From Candidatus Shapirobacteria bacterium (GTDB lineage Bacteria; Patescibacteriota; Microgenomatia; UBA12405), in NCBI GenBank assembly GCA_018500045.2, contig JAHBAQ020000032.1, positions 1 through 5,946 on the forward strand: a stretch of 5,946 bases of DNA, given 5' to 3'. The translations under genes were made by a program, and so were the position numbers. The first letter of the stretch is position 1. Every line of letters begins with the position of its first letter. Below, piece by piece: positions 1-5,927 of the stretch. Under the pieces are notes generated by a model. It had not been told where the DNA came from and did no database searches. It worked only from the letters and a program-made list of their open reading frames with translations.

Positions 1-23
1 CAATAGTAGCGGTAAAAAAATAG

Positions 24-446
24 TTATTTTTCTTTGACAAAAACTTGGCAGTGCCAAATTTCGGGAATTGATTTTGTTTGAAGACTGTTTTCTAACCAAA
101 AATATTTTTTACCAGGAAAAGCTTTGGCAATTTCTGATTCAATAACTTCTGGAAGTAACTCACCAACCCGGCTCCAAAGACAAAAGTGTTTAACTTCGGG
201 AAGATTTTTGAGGAGTTTGAGATAAGGAAAATTATTTTGGAGAATTTTGTAGTCATTATTGCCAATTAGTTGCTTGATTATTTCTAAACGAATATCGCGA
301 GGAACCAGTTTGGTGTAGAGATCGTAAAAAGCTAAATCTTCGGGAAAACGGGCAGTTTGGGGAGTTGAATGGCGAATTTTTGGTTTTAATTCAACCAATT
401 CTTCCCAGGTTTGAGGTGGATCGAAAGCGTTTAAAGGTTCTATCAT
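24..446 (-). CDS. Small uncharacterised protein, DUF3605-like, coupled to oxidoreductase beta subunit
   Basis: This is a 140-residue soluble protein with no signal peptide or membrane segment. The ATG at 446 was chosen because it overlaps the upstream beta-subunit stop as ATGA, the usual sign of translational coupling. An in-frame ATG at 473 would add nine residues (MCRFWQTTK) inside the beta gene and is less likely. Visible blocks are TWEELVEL (13-20), a charged helical stretch (35-60), NNFPY (71-75), VKHFCLWSR (85-93) and KSIPEIWHCQVFV (125-137). From memory, the order TWEEL / NDFPYG / H-x-VVW-x-K / W-x-N-x-x-x-x-KS(V/I)-x-H-x-HV resembles the mostly fungal DUF3605 family, whose function is unknown. 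This is a pattern-level match, not a search result. The last-gene position in a ferredoxin oxidoreductase operon hints at a linked role, which is inference. It ends with TAA 23 nt before the window edge, and nothing can be called beyond it. Confidence 0.8.
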   Translation of the reverse strand: MIEPLNAFDPPQTWEELVELKPKIRHSTPQTARFPEDLAFYDLYTKLVPRDIRLEIIKQLIGNNDYKILQNNFPYLKLLKNLPEVKHFCLWSRVGELLPEVIESEIAKAFPGKKYFWLENSLQTKSIPEIWHCQVFVKEK

Positions 447-1063
447 TTTAGTTGTTTGCCAAAAGCGACACACTCCTGAGTAATGTCGACTAGAGCAAAA
501 CCAGAAAATTCTAAAGCGCGCTTAATAGTATTATTTAGTTTGGGAATATCTTTAACATCAACCGATTCAACAAAAATTTCTTGATTGACGGTTTTAAGTA
601 ATTCGACTGGATGAATAGGTTCATTAATATTCCCTGTAGGAGTAGATTTGGTATGAGCCCCTTTGGGCGTGGTCGGACTGGTTTGACCAGTGGTTAAACT
701 GTAAAGAAAATTATTGGAAACAAAAACTTTAATATTAATATTAGCCCGAGCGGCGGCAACCAAGTGATTTAAACCTTCACCGTAAATACCACCATCACCA
801 CCGATAACACAGACAGTAAGATTTGGATTAACAATTTTCTCACCCATAGCCATAGCAATAGAACGGCCGTGTAAAGTGTGAGCTCCATAGGTTTTGAAGA
901 AATCGGCCATATTACCAGCACAACCAATGTCATAATTCATAATCAAATTATCAACGTTAATTTTGAGATCAGCAAAATTCTTTTGAAGAGCAGCGTAAAC
1001 TAAGTAATTTTGACAACCAGGACACCAAGTAGGAGTGATATTTGATCGAAAGTTATTAGTCAT
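443..1063 (-). CDS. 2-oxoacid:ferredoxin oxidoreductase beta subunit (PorB/KorB type)
   Basis: This is the thiamine diphosphate (TPP) and [4Fe-4S] subunit of a 2-oxoacid:ferredoxin oxidoreductase, a cytosolic enzyme that oxidatively decarboxylates a 2-oxoacid to an acyl-CoA, or runs in reverse. All four expected cluster cysteines can be placed: C14 and C17 in WCPGC, C48 in DIGC and C198 in QECVAF. The TPP/Mg site reads GGDGG (88-92) followed by NN (117-118). HGRSIAMAMGEK (65-76) and TGQTSPTT (125-132) are strongly family-specific, and the latter is most like 2-oxoglutarate-type enzymes. The usual GDGD is GDGG here, as in pyruvate-type enzymes, so the substrate is undecided. At 206 residues it is shorter than typical beta subunits (about 270-330), stopping eight residues after the fourth cysteine. 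The start lies 2 nt after the gamma-alpha stop, and the TGA stop overlaps the next start. No Shine-Dalgarno is visible. Confidence 0.95.
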   Translation of the reverse strand: MTNNFRSNITPTWCPGCQNYLVYAALQKNFADLKINVDNLIMNYDIGCAGNMADFFKTYGAHTLHGRSIAMAMGEKIVNPNLTVCVIGGDGGIYGEGLNHLVAAARANINIKVFVSNNFLYSLTTGQTSPTTPKGAHTKSTPTGNINEPIHPVELLKTVNQEIFVESVDVKDIPKLNNTIKRALEFSGFALVDITQECVAFGKQLK

Positions 1064-1065
1064 AA

Positions 1066-2757
1066 TTATTTAAGAAGTTTAATAATTTCTTCTGGAAAGA
1101 AAGGGCGACCATCATTTCTGAGATGGATTTTGGTGGGATTAAAATCAAATTGAGATTTTAATAAAGTGACTAACTGACCAGTACCGTTATTTTCAATAAC
1201 AACAGTGTTAGAAAAGCCATTGATAATATTTTTAATATCCGGATTAATCGGCCAAAGAGTTTTTATTTGAAGGAAAGCAAAATCGTCTTTGTTAGGAAGG
1301 TCTTTGAGAGCTTCAAGAATTGGACCCTTGGTAGAACCCCAAGAAATAATTAAAGTTTTAGCGGTATTATTTCCAAATAAATTAGCTTTGGGAGCTAATT
1401 TGATAGCCAATTTATTTTTGGCCATACGTTTATCAAACATTTTTTGAGAAACTTGAGCATCTTCGGTAGAGAAACCAAGTTCATCGTGTTCGTAACTATT
1501 GGCTAAGAATTGACCATTGGGAGTGCCTGGAATAGTGAGAGGAGAAATACCATTAGGAGTAAATTTATAGCGAGCGTAATTTTGCGATGGTTTAGTTTCA
1601 ATATCACCAGTTTCAATTTTTACCTTAATTTTGGATAAATTATTAGTACTAGCAGATGATTCGCCTAAAAATTTATCACTGACAACAATGATTGGGGTTT
1701 GAAGTTTGGCGGCTAAATTGAGTGATTGATAACCCATTTCAAAAGATTCGTCGATATCACCAGGGGCCATAACAACTTTGGGAAATTCACCATGACCGGA
1801 GTAAATAGCATGCATTAGATCGCCCTGAGCGGTCCAAGTAGGTAAACCAGTGGCTGGACCAGGCCGAGAAACCAAATAATAAACCAAACCAATTTCAGCA
1901 ACACCACAATAACTGACAGCTTCGTTCATAAGGGCAAAGCCACCACCAGAAGTACCGACAGCAGCACGAGCGCCAGCAAAAGCGGCCCCAGCACCCATAT
2001 TGGCAACGCCAACTTCGTCTTCGGCATGAATAACTTTTATATTTGGAAAGGCTTCTTGTTTGGCAGCTAAAAAGTGTAAAGCACCGGTGGCTGGAGTCAT
2101 AGGATAAGCAGCGTAAAAGTTACCACCACCAGCCAAGAATCCCCAACCATAACTTTCGTTACCTTCGTAAAGTTGTTGGTCGGTTTTAGGGTTAATTTTA
2201 GTTTTTAAATCAAGTTTACATTTAGGAAAATTGGTTTGAGCGTAGTCATAACCGGCTTGGATGGCTCGAGAGTTAAGATCGCTGAATTTTTGATAAAAAC
2301 CACAGACAATTTCTTTGGTGAGATTAAGATCAAAACCCAAAAGATAAACCGCTACACCTAAACTAATAGTATTAACAACCAAAGGACTACCAATTTCATT
2401 AGCTAAAGTTTTGAGAGGAAGATTGTAAAAAATACCTTTTTCCATTCGACCTGACTCAGGATTTTCTTCGTCGGAAAAAATTAGAGTTTTACTATTGAAT
2501 TCTGATTGGTGTTGTTGCCAATGACCAGGGTTGATGGCAAAAAAAGCGTTGATCTGATAATGAGGAGCAAAAACTTTATCGAGAGAAAAACTAATTTGAT
2601 AAGTATTGTGACCACCACGAACCAATGAAGGGTATTCGCTATAATCGGCTAAATTGAAACCGTGAGCGATGAGAATTTTGGAAAAAAGTTGACCAATAGA
2701 TTTAATACCTAAACCTGCCGGACCAGCTATTTTGAAAGTGTAAACTTTATTAGCCAT
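1066..2757 (-). CDS. 2-oxoacid:ferredoxin oxidoreductase, fused gamma-alpha subunit
   Basis: This 563-residue protein carries the gamma domain and the alpha chain in one polypeptide. The gamma domain (about 5-185) has AGPAGLGIKS (11-20) and the VRGGH motif (46-50). After a linker, the alpha pyrimidine-type domain (about 198-370) shows YPMTPAT (218-224), AEDEVGVAN (245-253), GTSGGGFALM (268-277) and RPGPATGLPT (298-307) with HGEFP (322-326). The C-terminal transketolase-C-like domain carries IENNGTGQLV (521-530) and GRPFFPEEI (550-558). This is the KorA-like architecture that pairs with a separate beta subunit. No ferredoxin-like delta subunit lies in the window, so electrons presumably leave the beta-subunit cluster to a free ferredoxin. 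RPGPATGLPT and HGEFP resemble 2-oxoglutarate/general 2-oxoacid enzymes, but pyruvate remains possible. It is the first gene of a minus-strand operon and starts at the ATG at 2757 without a Shine-Dalgarno. Confidence 0.95.
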   Translation of the reverse strand: MANKVYTFKIAGPAGLGIKSIGQLFSKILIAHGFNLADYSEYPSLVRGGHNTYQISFSLDKVFAPHYQINAFFAINPGHWQQHQSEFNSKTLIFSDEENPESGRMEKGIFYNLPLKTLANEIGSPLVVNTISLGVAVYLLGFDLNLTKEIVCGFYQKFSDLNSRAIQAGYDYAQTNFPKCKLDLKTKINPKTDQQLYEGNESYGWGFLAGGGNFYAAYPMTPATGALHFLAAKQEAFPNIKVIHAEDEVGVANMGAGAAFAGARAAVGTSGGGFALMNEAVSYCGVAEIGLVYYLVSRPGPATGLPTWTAQGDLMHAIYSGHGEFPKVVMAPGDIDESFEMGYQSLNLAAKLQTPIIVVSDKFLGESSASTNNLSKIKVKIETGDIETKPSQNYARYKFTPNGISPLTIPGTPNGQFLANSYEHDELGFSTEDAQVSQKMFDKRMAKNKLAIKLAPKANLFGNNTAKTLIISWGSTKGPILEALKDLPNKDDFAFLQIKTLWPINPDIKNIINGFSNTVVIENNGTGQLVTLLKSQFDFNPTKIHLRNDGRPFFPEEIIKLLK

Positions 2758-2763
2758 AGGGTT

Positions 2764-2769
2764 ATTTTA
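2764..2769 (-). promoter_or_regulatory. Candidate -10 element for the oxidoreductase operon
   Basis: Read on the minus strand, TAAAAT (5 of 6 matches to TATAAT) ends six bases before the ATG at 2757. No good -35 hexamer is visible at 16-18 nt spacing. If real, transcription would start at or next to the start codon, giving a leaderless mRNA, which agrees with the absence of a ribosome-binding site. In such AT-rich DNA a hexamer match alone is weak evidence. Confidence 0.25.
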
Positions 2770-2803
2770 CACGATTTTGGGTTAGATAAGATATTGTAAT
2801 TTT

Positions 2804-2809
2804 TATAAT
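2804..2809 (+). promoter_or_regulatory. Consensus -10 hexamer upstream of the transporter gene
   Basis: The sequence is an exact TATAAT in the 94-nt divergent spacer. No recognisable -35 box lies 16-18 nt upstream (the bases there are GTTAGAT). It sits inside an imperfect palindrome, ATTGTAA-TTT-TTATAAT (2793-2809), which could be an operator or simply AT-rich chance. A start about 7 nt downstream would fall at the GAGGAG at 2811-2816 and leave a leader of roughly 36 nt. Confidence 0.3.
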
Positions 2810-2816
2810 TGAGGAG

Positions 2817-2845
2817 TTGTTTAGAGACATAGTTTAAGATATAAA
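2817..2845 (+). promoter_or_regulatory. Candidate promoter for the NRAMP-like gene (leaderless)
   Basis: TTGTTT (2817-2822) and TATAAA (2840-2845) are separated by 17 nt, the optimal spacing for a housekeeping sigma factor. The -10-like box ends six bases before the ATG at 2852, so transcription would begin at about the start codon. This competes with the TATAAT at 2804-2809; the sequence does not decide between them. Confidence 0.35.
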
Positions 2846-2851
2846 TTTGGT

Positions 2852-4123
2852 ATGGGAAATATATTGGCTAAGTTGGGAAAAAAAATAAAAAAGATTGGAC
2901 CAGGTTTTATAACTGGGGCAGCTGATGATGATCCATCGGGAATTGCGACGTATTCTATTGCTGGGGCTCAATATGGCTACAAATTGAACTGGCTAACATT
3001 ATTTTTGTTGCCAGCAATGGTAGTAATTCAGGAAATGTGTGGCAGAATCGGAATGGCCTCAGGGAAAGGTTTGGCAGGAACAATCAGAAGATATCATTCG
3101 AAAAGATTGTTGTTTTTGGCAGTATCTTTGTTAACGGTAGCCAATATAATAAATATTGGGGCAGATCTGGGGATTATGGCAGCATCGATACAGATGATTT
3201 TGGGATTTAATTTTTATTATTGGCTGGGAATAGTGGGGATATTGATTATATTGATGGAAGTATTTGTTCCATATAAGAGATATTCGGGTATTTTAAAATG
3301 GTTAGGTTTAAGTTTGAGTGTTTATATTATTACGGCTTTTATGGTGAAACAGGATTGGGGAGCAATTGCTTTTGATTTGTTTATTCCAAAAATTGAATTG
3401 AATGAAGGATATATTATGACGATGATTGGGTTTTTGGGGACAACAATTTCGCCATATTTATTTTTTTGGCAAGCTTCGGAAGAAATTGAAGAAGAGATAA
3501 TAGAAAATAAAATAGTAGATTTTGGTCATAAACCAGAAGTAAAACCATTGGATATCAAAAAAATGGGGATGGATACAAAGATAGGAATGATATTTTCGAA
3601 CTTAATGACTTTTTTTATTATCATTACGGCTGCAGCCACATTACATATAAATGGGATAACCAATATAGAGACACCTCAGCAAGCAGCTTTAGCCCTAAGA
3701 CCGTTGGCAGGAGATTTTGCTTACATTTTATTTGCAGTAGGAATTATTGGTATTGGTTTACAATCGATACCGGTTTTGGCCGGATCGGTGGGATATGCAG
3801 TTTCAGAGGCGTTTAAATTTAATGAAGGTTTGTCGAAAAAATTTGATAAAGCTAAGTTTTTTTATGCAGTGATTGCAATAGCAACTTTAGTAGGTGTGGC
3901 AATAAATATTTTGCAAATAAATATTATGCAAGCGTTGTATTATGCGGCAGTTGTTAATGGGGTGGCGGCAGTACCATTGATTGCCATAATTATAAAATTG
4001 GCTGATGACGAAAGAATTGTAGGTAAGTTTAAAACTAAAAAACGAAGTAAAGTAATTGCCTGGATTGTGTTTGGGTTTATGCTGATATCGGTGTTGATAA
4101 TGTTGACTCAGTTTTTTATGTGA
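2852..4123 (+). CDS. NRAMP-superfamily transporter with non-canonical metal-binding site
   Basis: This 423-residue inner-membrane protein has about eleven hydrophobic segments, within the family's usual length. They lie near residues 15-40, 46-62, 86-116, 122-140, 148-165, 187-207, 247-267, 286-318, 335-353, 358-383 and 400-421. Family marks are GPGFITGAADDDPSG (16-30) in TM1, QEMCGRIG (60-67), and GTTISPYLFFWQASEE (196-211) in TM6. Canonical NRAMP Mn/Fe carriers bind metal through Asp and Asn of DPGN in TM1 and Met of MPH in TM6. Here the Asp is kept (D27), DPGN has become DPSG, and MPH has become SPY (S200, Y202). Loss of Asn and Met implies another specificity, perhaps a harder ion such as Mg2+ as in NRAMP-related magnesium transporters, or none. 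A cytoplasmic acidic/basic insert (210-245) follows TM6. The gene stands alone, has no Shine-Dalgarno and ends in TGA. Confidence 0.9.
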   Translation: MGNILAKLGKKIKKIGPGFITGAADDDPSGIATYSIAGAQYGYKLNWLTLFLLPAMVVIQEMCGRIGMASGKGLAGTIRRYHSKRLLFLAVSLLTVANIINIGADLGIMAASIQMILGFNFYYWLGIVGILIILMEVFVPYKRYSGILKWLGLSLSVYIITAFMVKQDWGAIAFDLFIPKIELNEGYIMTMIGFLGTTISPYLFFWQASEEIEEEIIENKIVDFGHKPEVKPLDIKKMGMDTKIGMIFSNLMTFFIIITAAATLHINGITNIETPQQAALALRPLAGDFAYILFAVGIIGIGLQSIPVLAGSVGYAVSEAFKFNEGLSKKFDKAKFFYAVIAIATLVGVAINILQINIMQALYYAAVVNGVAAVPLIAIIIKLADDERIVGKFKTKKRSKVIAWIVFGFMLISVLIMLTQFFM

Positions 4124-4136
4124 ATTGGCTTTAAAT

Positions 4137-4164
4137 TTGCTTTTGTAAAAGTCTATGGTAGACT
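4137..4164 (+). promoter_or_regulatory. Probable promoter of the DEAD-box helicase gene
   Basis: TTGCTT (4137-4142) is followed after 16 nt by TAGACT (4159-4164). The latter is preceded by TGG, giving an extended -10 (TGGTAGACT). It lies just past the transporter stop, so the helicase gene appears to have its own transcription unit. The predicted start near 4171 gives a leader of about 120 nt before the ATG at 4293, unusually long beside the other starts here. Confidence 0.5.
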
Positions 4165-4172
4165 ACAACCTG

Positions 4173-4244
4173 ATTTAAGCAATTAAGAAATTGATAATAA
4201 GCTGCCCAAGCATAAATTGCTGTTTAAATTAATATTTTTGGGCA
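4173..4244 (+). promoter_or_regulatory. Structured 5' leader of the helicase mRNA with two interleaved stems
   Basis: Two perfect 7-nt inverted repeats are visible. AGCAATT (4178-4184) pairs with AATTGCT (4215-4221). TGCCCAA (4203-4209) pairs with TTGGGCA (4238-4244). Their arms alternate in order, so they could form a pseudoknot or two mutually exclusive hairpins. The first can extend outward, with ATTTAA (4173-4178) pairing to TTAAAT (4224-4229) across a short bulge. The second can extend through a G-U pair and ATA/TAT. The GC-containing second stem is the more convincing; the first is AT-rich and could be chance. Regulation of helicase expression through this leader is inference. The stretch 4245-4292 between it and the start codon shows no ribosome-binding site. 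Confidence 0.35.
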
Positions 4245-4292
4245 TTGTTAGTCTTGAGGTTACGGCCAAAAGACATTGCTGCTCAAAATATT

Positions 4293-5552
4293 ATGTACAA
4301 CAATAGAAATGCGTCATTCGGACGTAGAAATAGAAACAATAATGGTAATTCCACCGGAGAATTTAGACATTTTGGCGCTGCTAGACCAAGTTTTGGCGGA
4401 CAAAGACGTCGTTTTGGATCACACAAAAAGAAAAGTTTCGGCAGTGATATTAACCCAGCTTTGTTTATTAAAAAGGCTTGTCCGGTAGTTAAAATTGAAG
4501 AGGTTGAAGTAAAACATAAATTTAACGAATTTGGTTTTGGTCAAATTTTACAAAGAAACATTGATAATAAGGGTTATGTAAAACCAACTCAAATTCAAGA
4601 CGAAGCCATACCAGCAATTTTGAAGGGAAACGATGTCTTGGGAATTGCTAATACGGGAACTGGGAAAACAGCCGCCTTTGCTTTGCCTTTGATTGAAATG
4701 ATCACCAGAGATCCACAAAAAAGAATTTTGATTATGGCACCAACCAGAGAATTGGCTCAACAAATTAAACAAGAAATCCGATCTTTTACTTTTGACTTGA
4801 AAGTTTATATTGCTTTGGCAATTGGTGGAGCTTATATGCGAGAACAAGTAATGGAAATTAAAAGAGATCCTCACATAATTATTGGAACTCCAGGAAGAAT
4901 TAAAGACTTGGCTGACAGAAGAGTGATTAACTTTTTTAAATTTGACACTTTAGTCTTGGATGAAGTTGACCGAATGTTGGATATGGGTTTTATTAATGAT
5001 ATTCGAAATATCGTTGACCGAATTCCGACTCCAAGACAAACTTTATTTTTCTCGGCGACAATGGATAGAAAAATTGAAGCTTTGGTAGATACTTTCTTGG
5101 TTGAACCGGTAAAAATTTCAGTTAAAACTCAAGAATCATCTGACCACGTAGAACAAAATGTAGTGATGGTTAATCGAAATAATAAAGAAGAGATGTTGAT
5201 TAATTTATTGAGAAAATCTGACTTTAAAAAGGTGTTAGTTTTTGGTGGAACAAAAATGATTGTGGAAAAAATTTGTAATGACTTGATGGATAACGGTTTT
5301 AAGGCTGGGTCACTTCATGGAGATAAACCACAACACAAAAGACAAACTACTTTAAGAATGTTTAAAGAAAATCAAATCAATATTTTGGTGGCAACCGATG
5401 TGGCAGCCAGAGGTTTGGATGTAAAAGATATTACTCACGTAATTAATTACGATAAACCACAAAATTATGAGGATTACATTCACCGAATTGGCCGAACCGG
5501 ACGAGGTGATGCGATGGGAATGGCGTTGACGTTTGTGGAAACAAGATATTAA
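4293..5552 (+). CDS. DEAD-box ATP-dependent RNA helicase
   Basis: This 419-residue cytosolic helicase unwinds or remodels structured RNA, with typical roles in ribosome assembly, RNA decay and cold adaptation. All core motifs are present in order: Q motif GYVKPTQIQ (94-102), Walker A TGTGKT (121-126), PTRELA (150-155), TPGR (199-202), motif II DEVD (223-226), SAT (254-256), VLVFGGTK (314-321), ATDVAARGLDV (367-377) and HRIGRTGRG (397-405). Motif II is DEVD instead of DEAD, keeping the catalytic D-E-x-D. The first 50 residues are a disordered R/N/G-rich tail with five FG dipeptides. Many bacterial relatives carry such a tail at the C-terminus instead; here the protein ends soon after motif VI. 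The ATG at 4293 was chosen over an in-frame TTG at 4245, which would add 16 atypical residues and has no ribosome-binding site. It is probably expressed from the promoter at 4137-4164. Confidence 0.95.
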   Translation: MYNNRNASFGRRNRNNNGNSTGEFRHFGAARPSFGGQRRRFGSHKKKSFGSDINPALFIKKACPVVKIEEVEVKHKFNEFGFGQILQRNIDNKGYVKPTQIQDEAIPAILKGNDVLGIANTGTGKTAAFALPLIEMITRDPQKRILIMAPTRELAQQIKQEIRSFTFDLKVYIALAIGGAYMREQVMEIKRDPHIIIGTPGRIKDLADRRVINFFKFDTLVLDEVDRMLDMGFINDIRNIVDRIPTPRQTLFFSATMDRKIEALVDTFLVEPVKISVKTQESSDHVEQNVVMVNRNNKEEMLINLLRKSDFKKVLVFGGTKMIVEKICNDLMDNGFKAGSLHGDKPQHKRQTTLRMFKENQINILVATDVAARGLDVKDITHVINYDKPQNYEDYIHRIGRTGRGDAMGMALTFVETRY

Positions 5553-5565
5553 AACCTACCCTTTC

Positions 5566-5581
5566 TACCCTCTCCGGGGTA
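5566..5581. terminator. Weak hairpin between convergent genes
   Basis: TACCC (5566-5570) pairs with GGGTA (5577-5581), with one further T-G wobble and a 4-nt loop, in the 48-nt gap between two converging genes. No T-tract follows on the plus strand. On the minus strand only GTTTTAAT appears about a dozen bases on. It could end transcripts from either side, but it lacks a proper intrinsic-terminator tail. The 5' arm lies in a 9-bp tandem near-repeat, CTACCCTTT CTACCCTCT (5556-5573). Confidence 0.2.
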
Positions 5582-5600
5582 CATATAAAATCAGAACAAT

Positions 5601-5927
5601 TTACTGGGATGATTTGACGTTGGATTTTTTAAGCCAACCACCTGAACCATTGCCTAAAGAAACTTGATACCAATCGCCTTGATCACTGATAACATTGAAT
5701 TTTTCGTTTTCTTGGGCAGTATAAACAATATCTGAATCAAGATTCGGAGTTCGATATATAGGATAACCAGATGGTTTATCAATAATTAAAGGTGAATTGT
5801 TGGTTTCGTCTTTTGAAGGTTCTGGGGTAATTTCAGTACTTTCTCCTTGAACTAAACCGAGATCTCCCGGCTTGGCCATATCTGAAATACGTTTTTGATG
5901 GTAGCTATTAATGAGCAGATAGGAAAC
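5601..5927 (-). CDS. C-terminal fragment of a protein with a bacterial SH3 (SH3b) domain, 5' truncated
   Basis: The 108 genomic residues visible end in TAA and remain open to the end of genomic sequence, so the N-terminus is probably missing. An internal ATG at 5879 would give a 92-residue protein, but the frame stays protein-like upstream of it (VSYLLINSYHQKR) and no Shine-Dalgarno precedes it. Residues 25-50 are a polar linker rich in E, P, S and T. An SH3b domain covers about 52-104: PIYRTPNLDSDIVYTA, an E-x-x-x-x-V-I-x-x-x-G-D-WYQV core (W86), and GWL (97-99) near the end. Such domains bind peptidoglycan or mediate protein contacts, usually in envelope-associated or secreted proteins, so an exported product is likely but unproven since any signal peptide would lie off the contig. 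It converges on the helicase gene with a 48-nt gap. Confidence 0.8.
   Translation of the reverse strand, partial: VSYLLINSYHQKRISDMAKPGDLGLVQGESTEITPEPSKDETNNSPLIIDKPSGYPIYRTPNLDSDIVYTAQENEKFNVISDQGDWYQVSLGNGSGGWLKKSNVKSSQ

Noticed and set aside
447..473. ATG at 473 as the start of the small operon protein
   Set aside because: It would place 31 nt of overlap inside the beta gene. The ATG at 446 gives the standard 4-nt ATGA coupling.
4139..4152. GCTTTTGTAAAAGT short inverted repeat after the transporter gene as a terminator
   Set aside because: The stem is only four or five A-T-rich pairs with a tiny loop and no T-tract. It falls across the -35 box and spacer of the probable helicase promoter.
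4245..4292. An in-frame TTG start adding 16 residues to the helicase
   Set aside because: The extension overlaps the 3' edge of a leader stem, has no ribosome-binding site and does not resemble helicase N-termini. The ATG at 4293 begins the typical R/N-rich tail.
4276..4488. A 70-codon plus-strand reading frame over the helicase start
   Set aside because: It lies out of frame within the leader and the low-complexity N-terminal tail of the helicase gene. It has no family resemblance and no ribosome-binding site.
4548..4874. A 108-codon minus-strand reading frame
   Set aside because: It is antisense to the conserved helicase core motifs and shows no recognisable domain, so it is a shadow frame.
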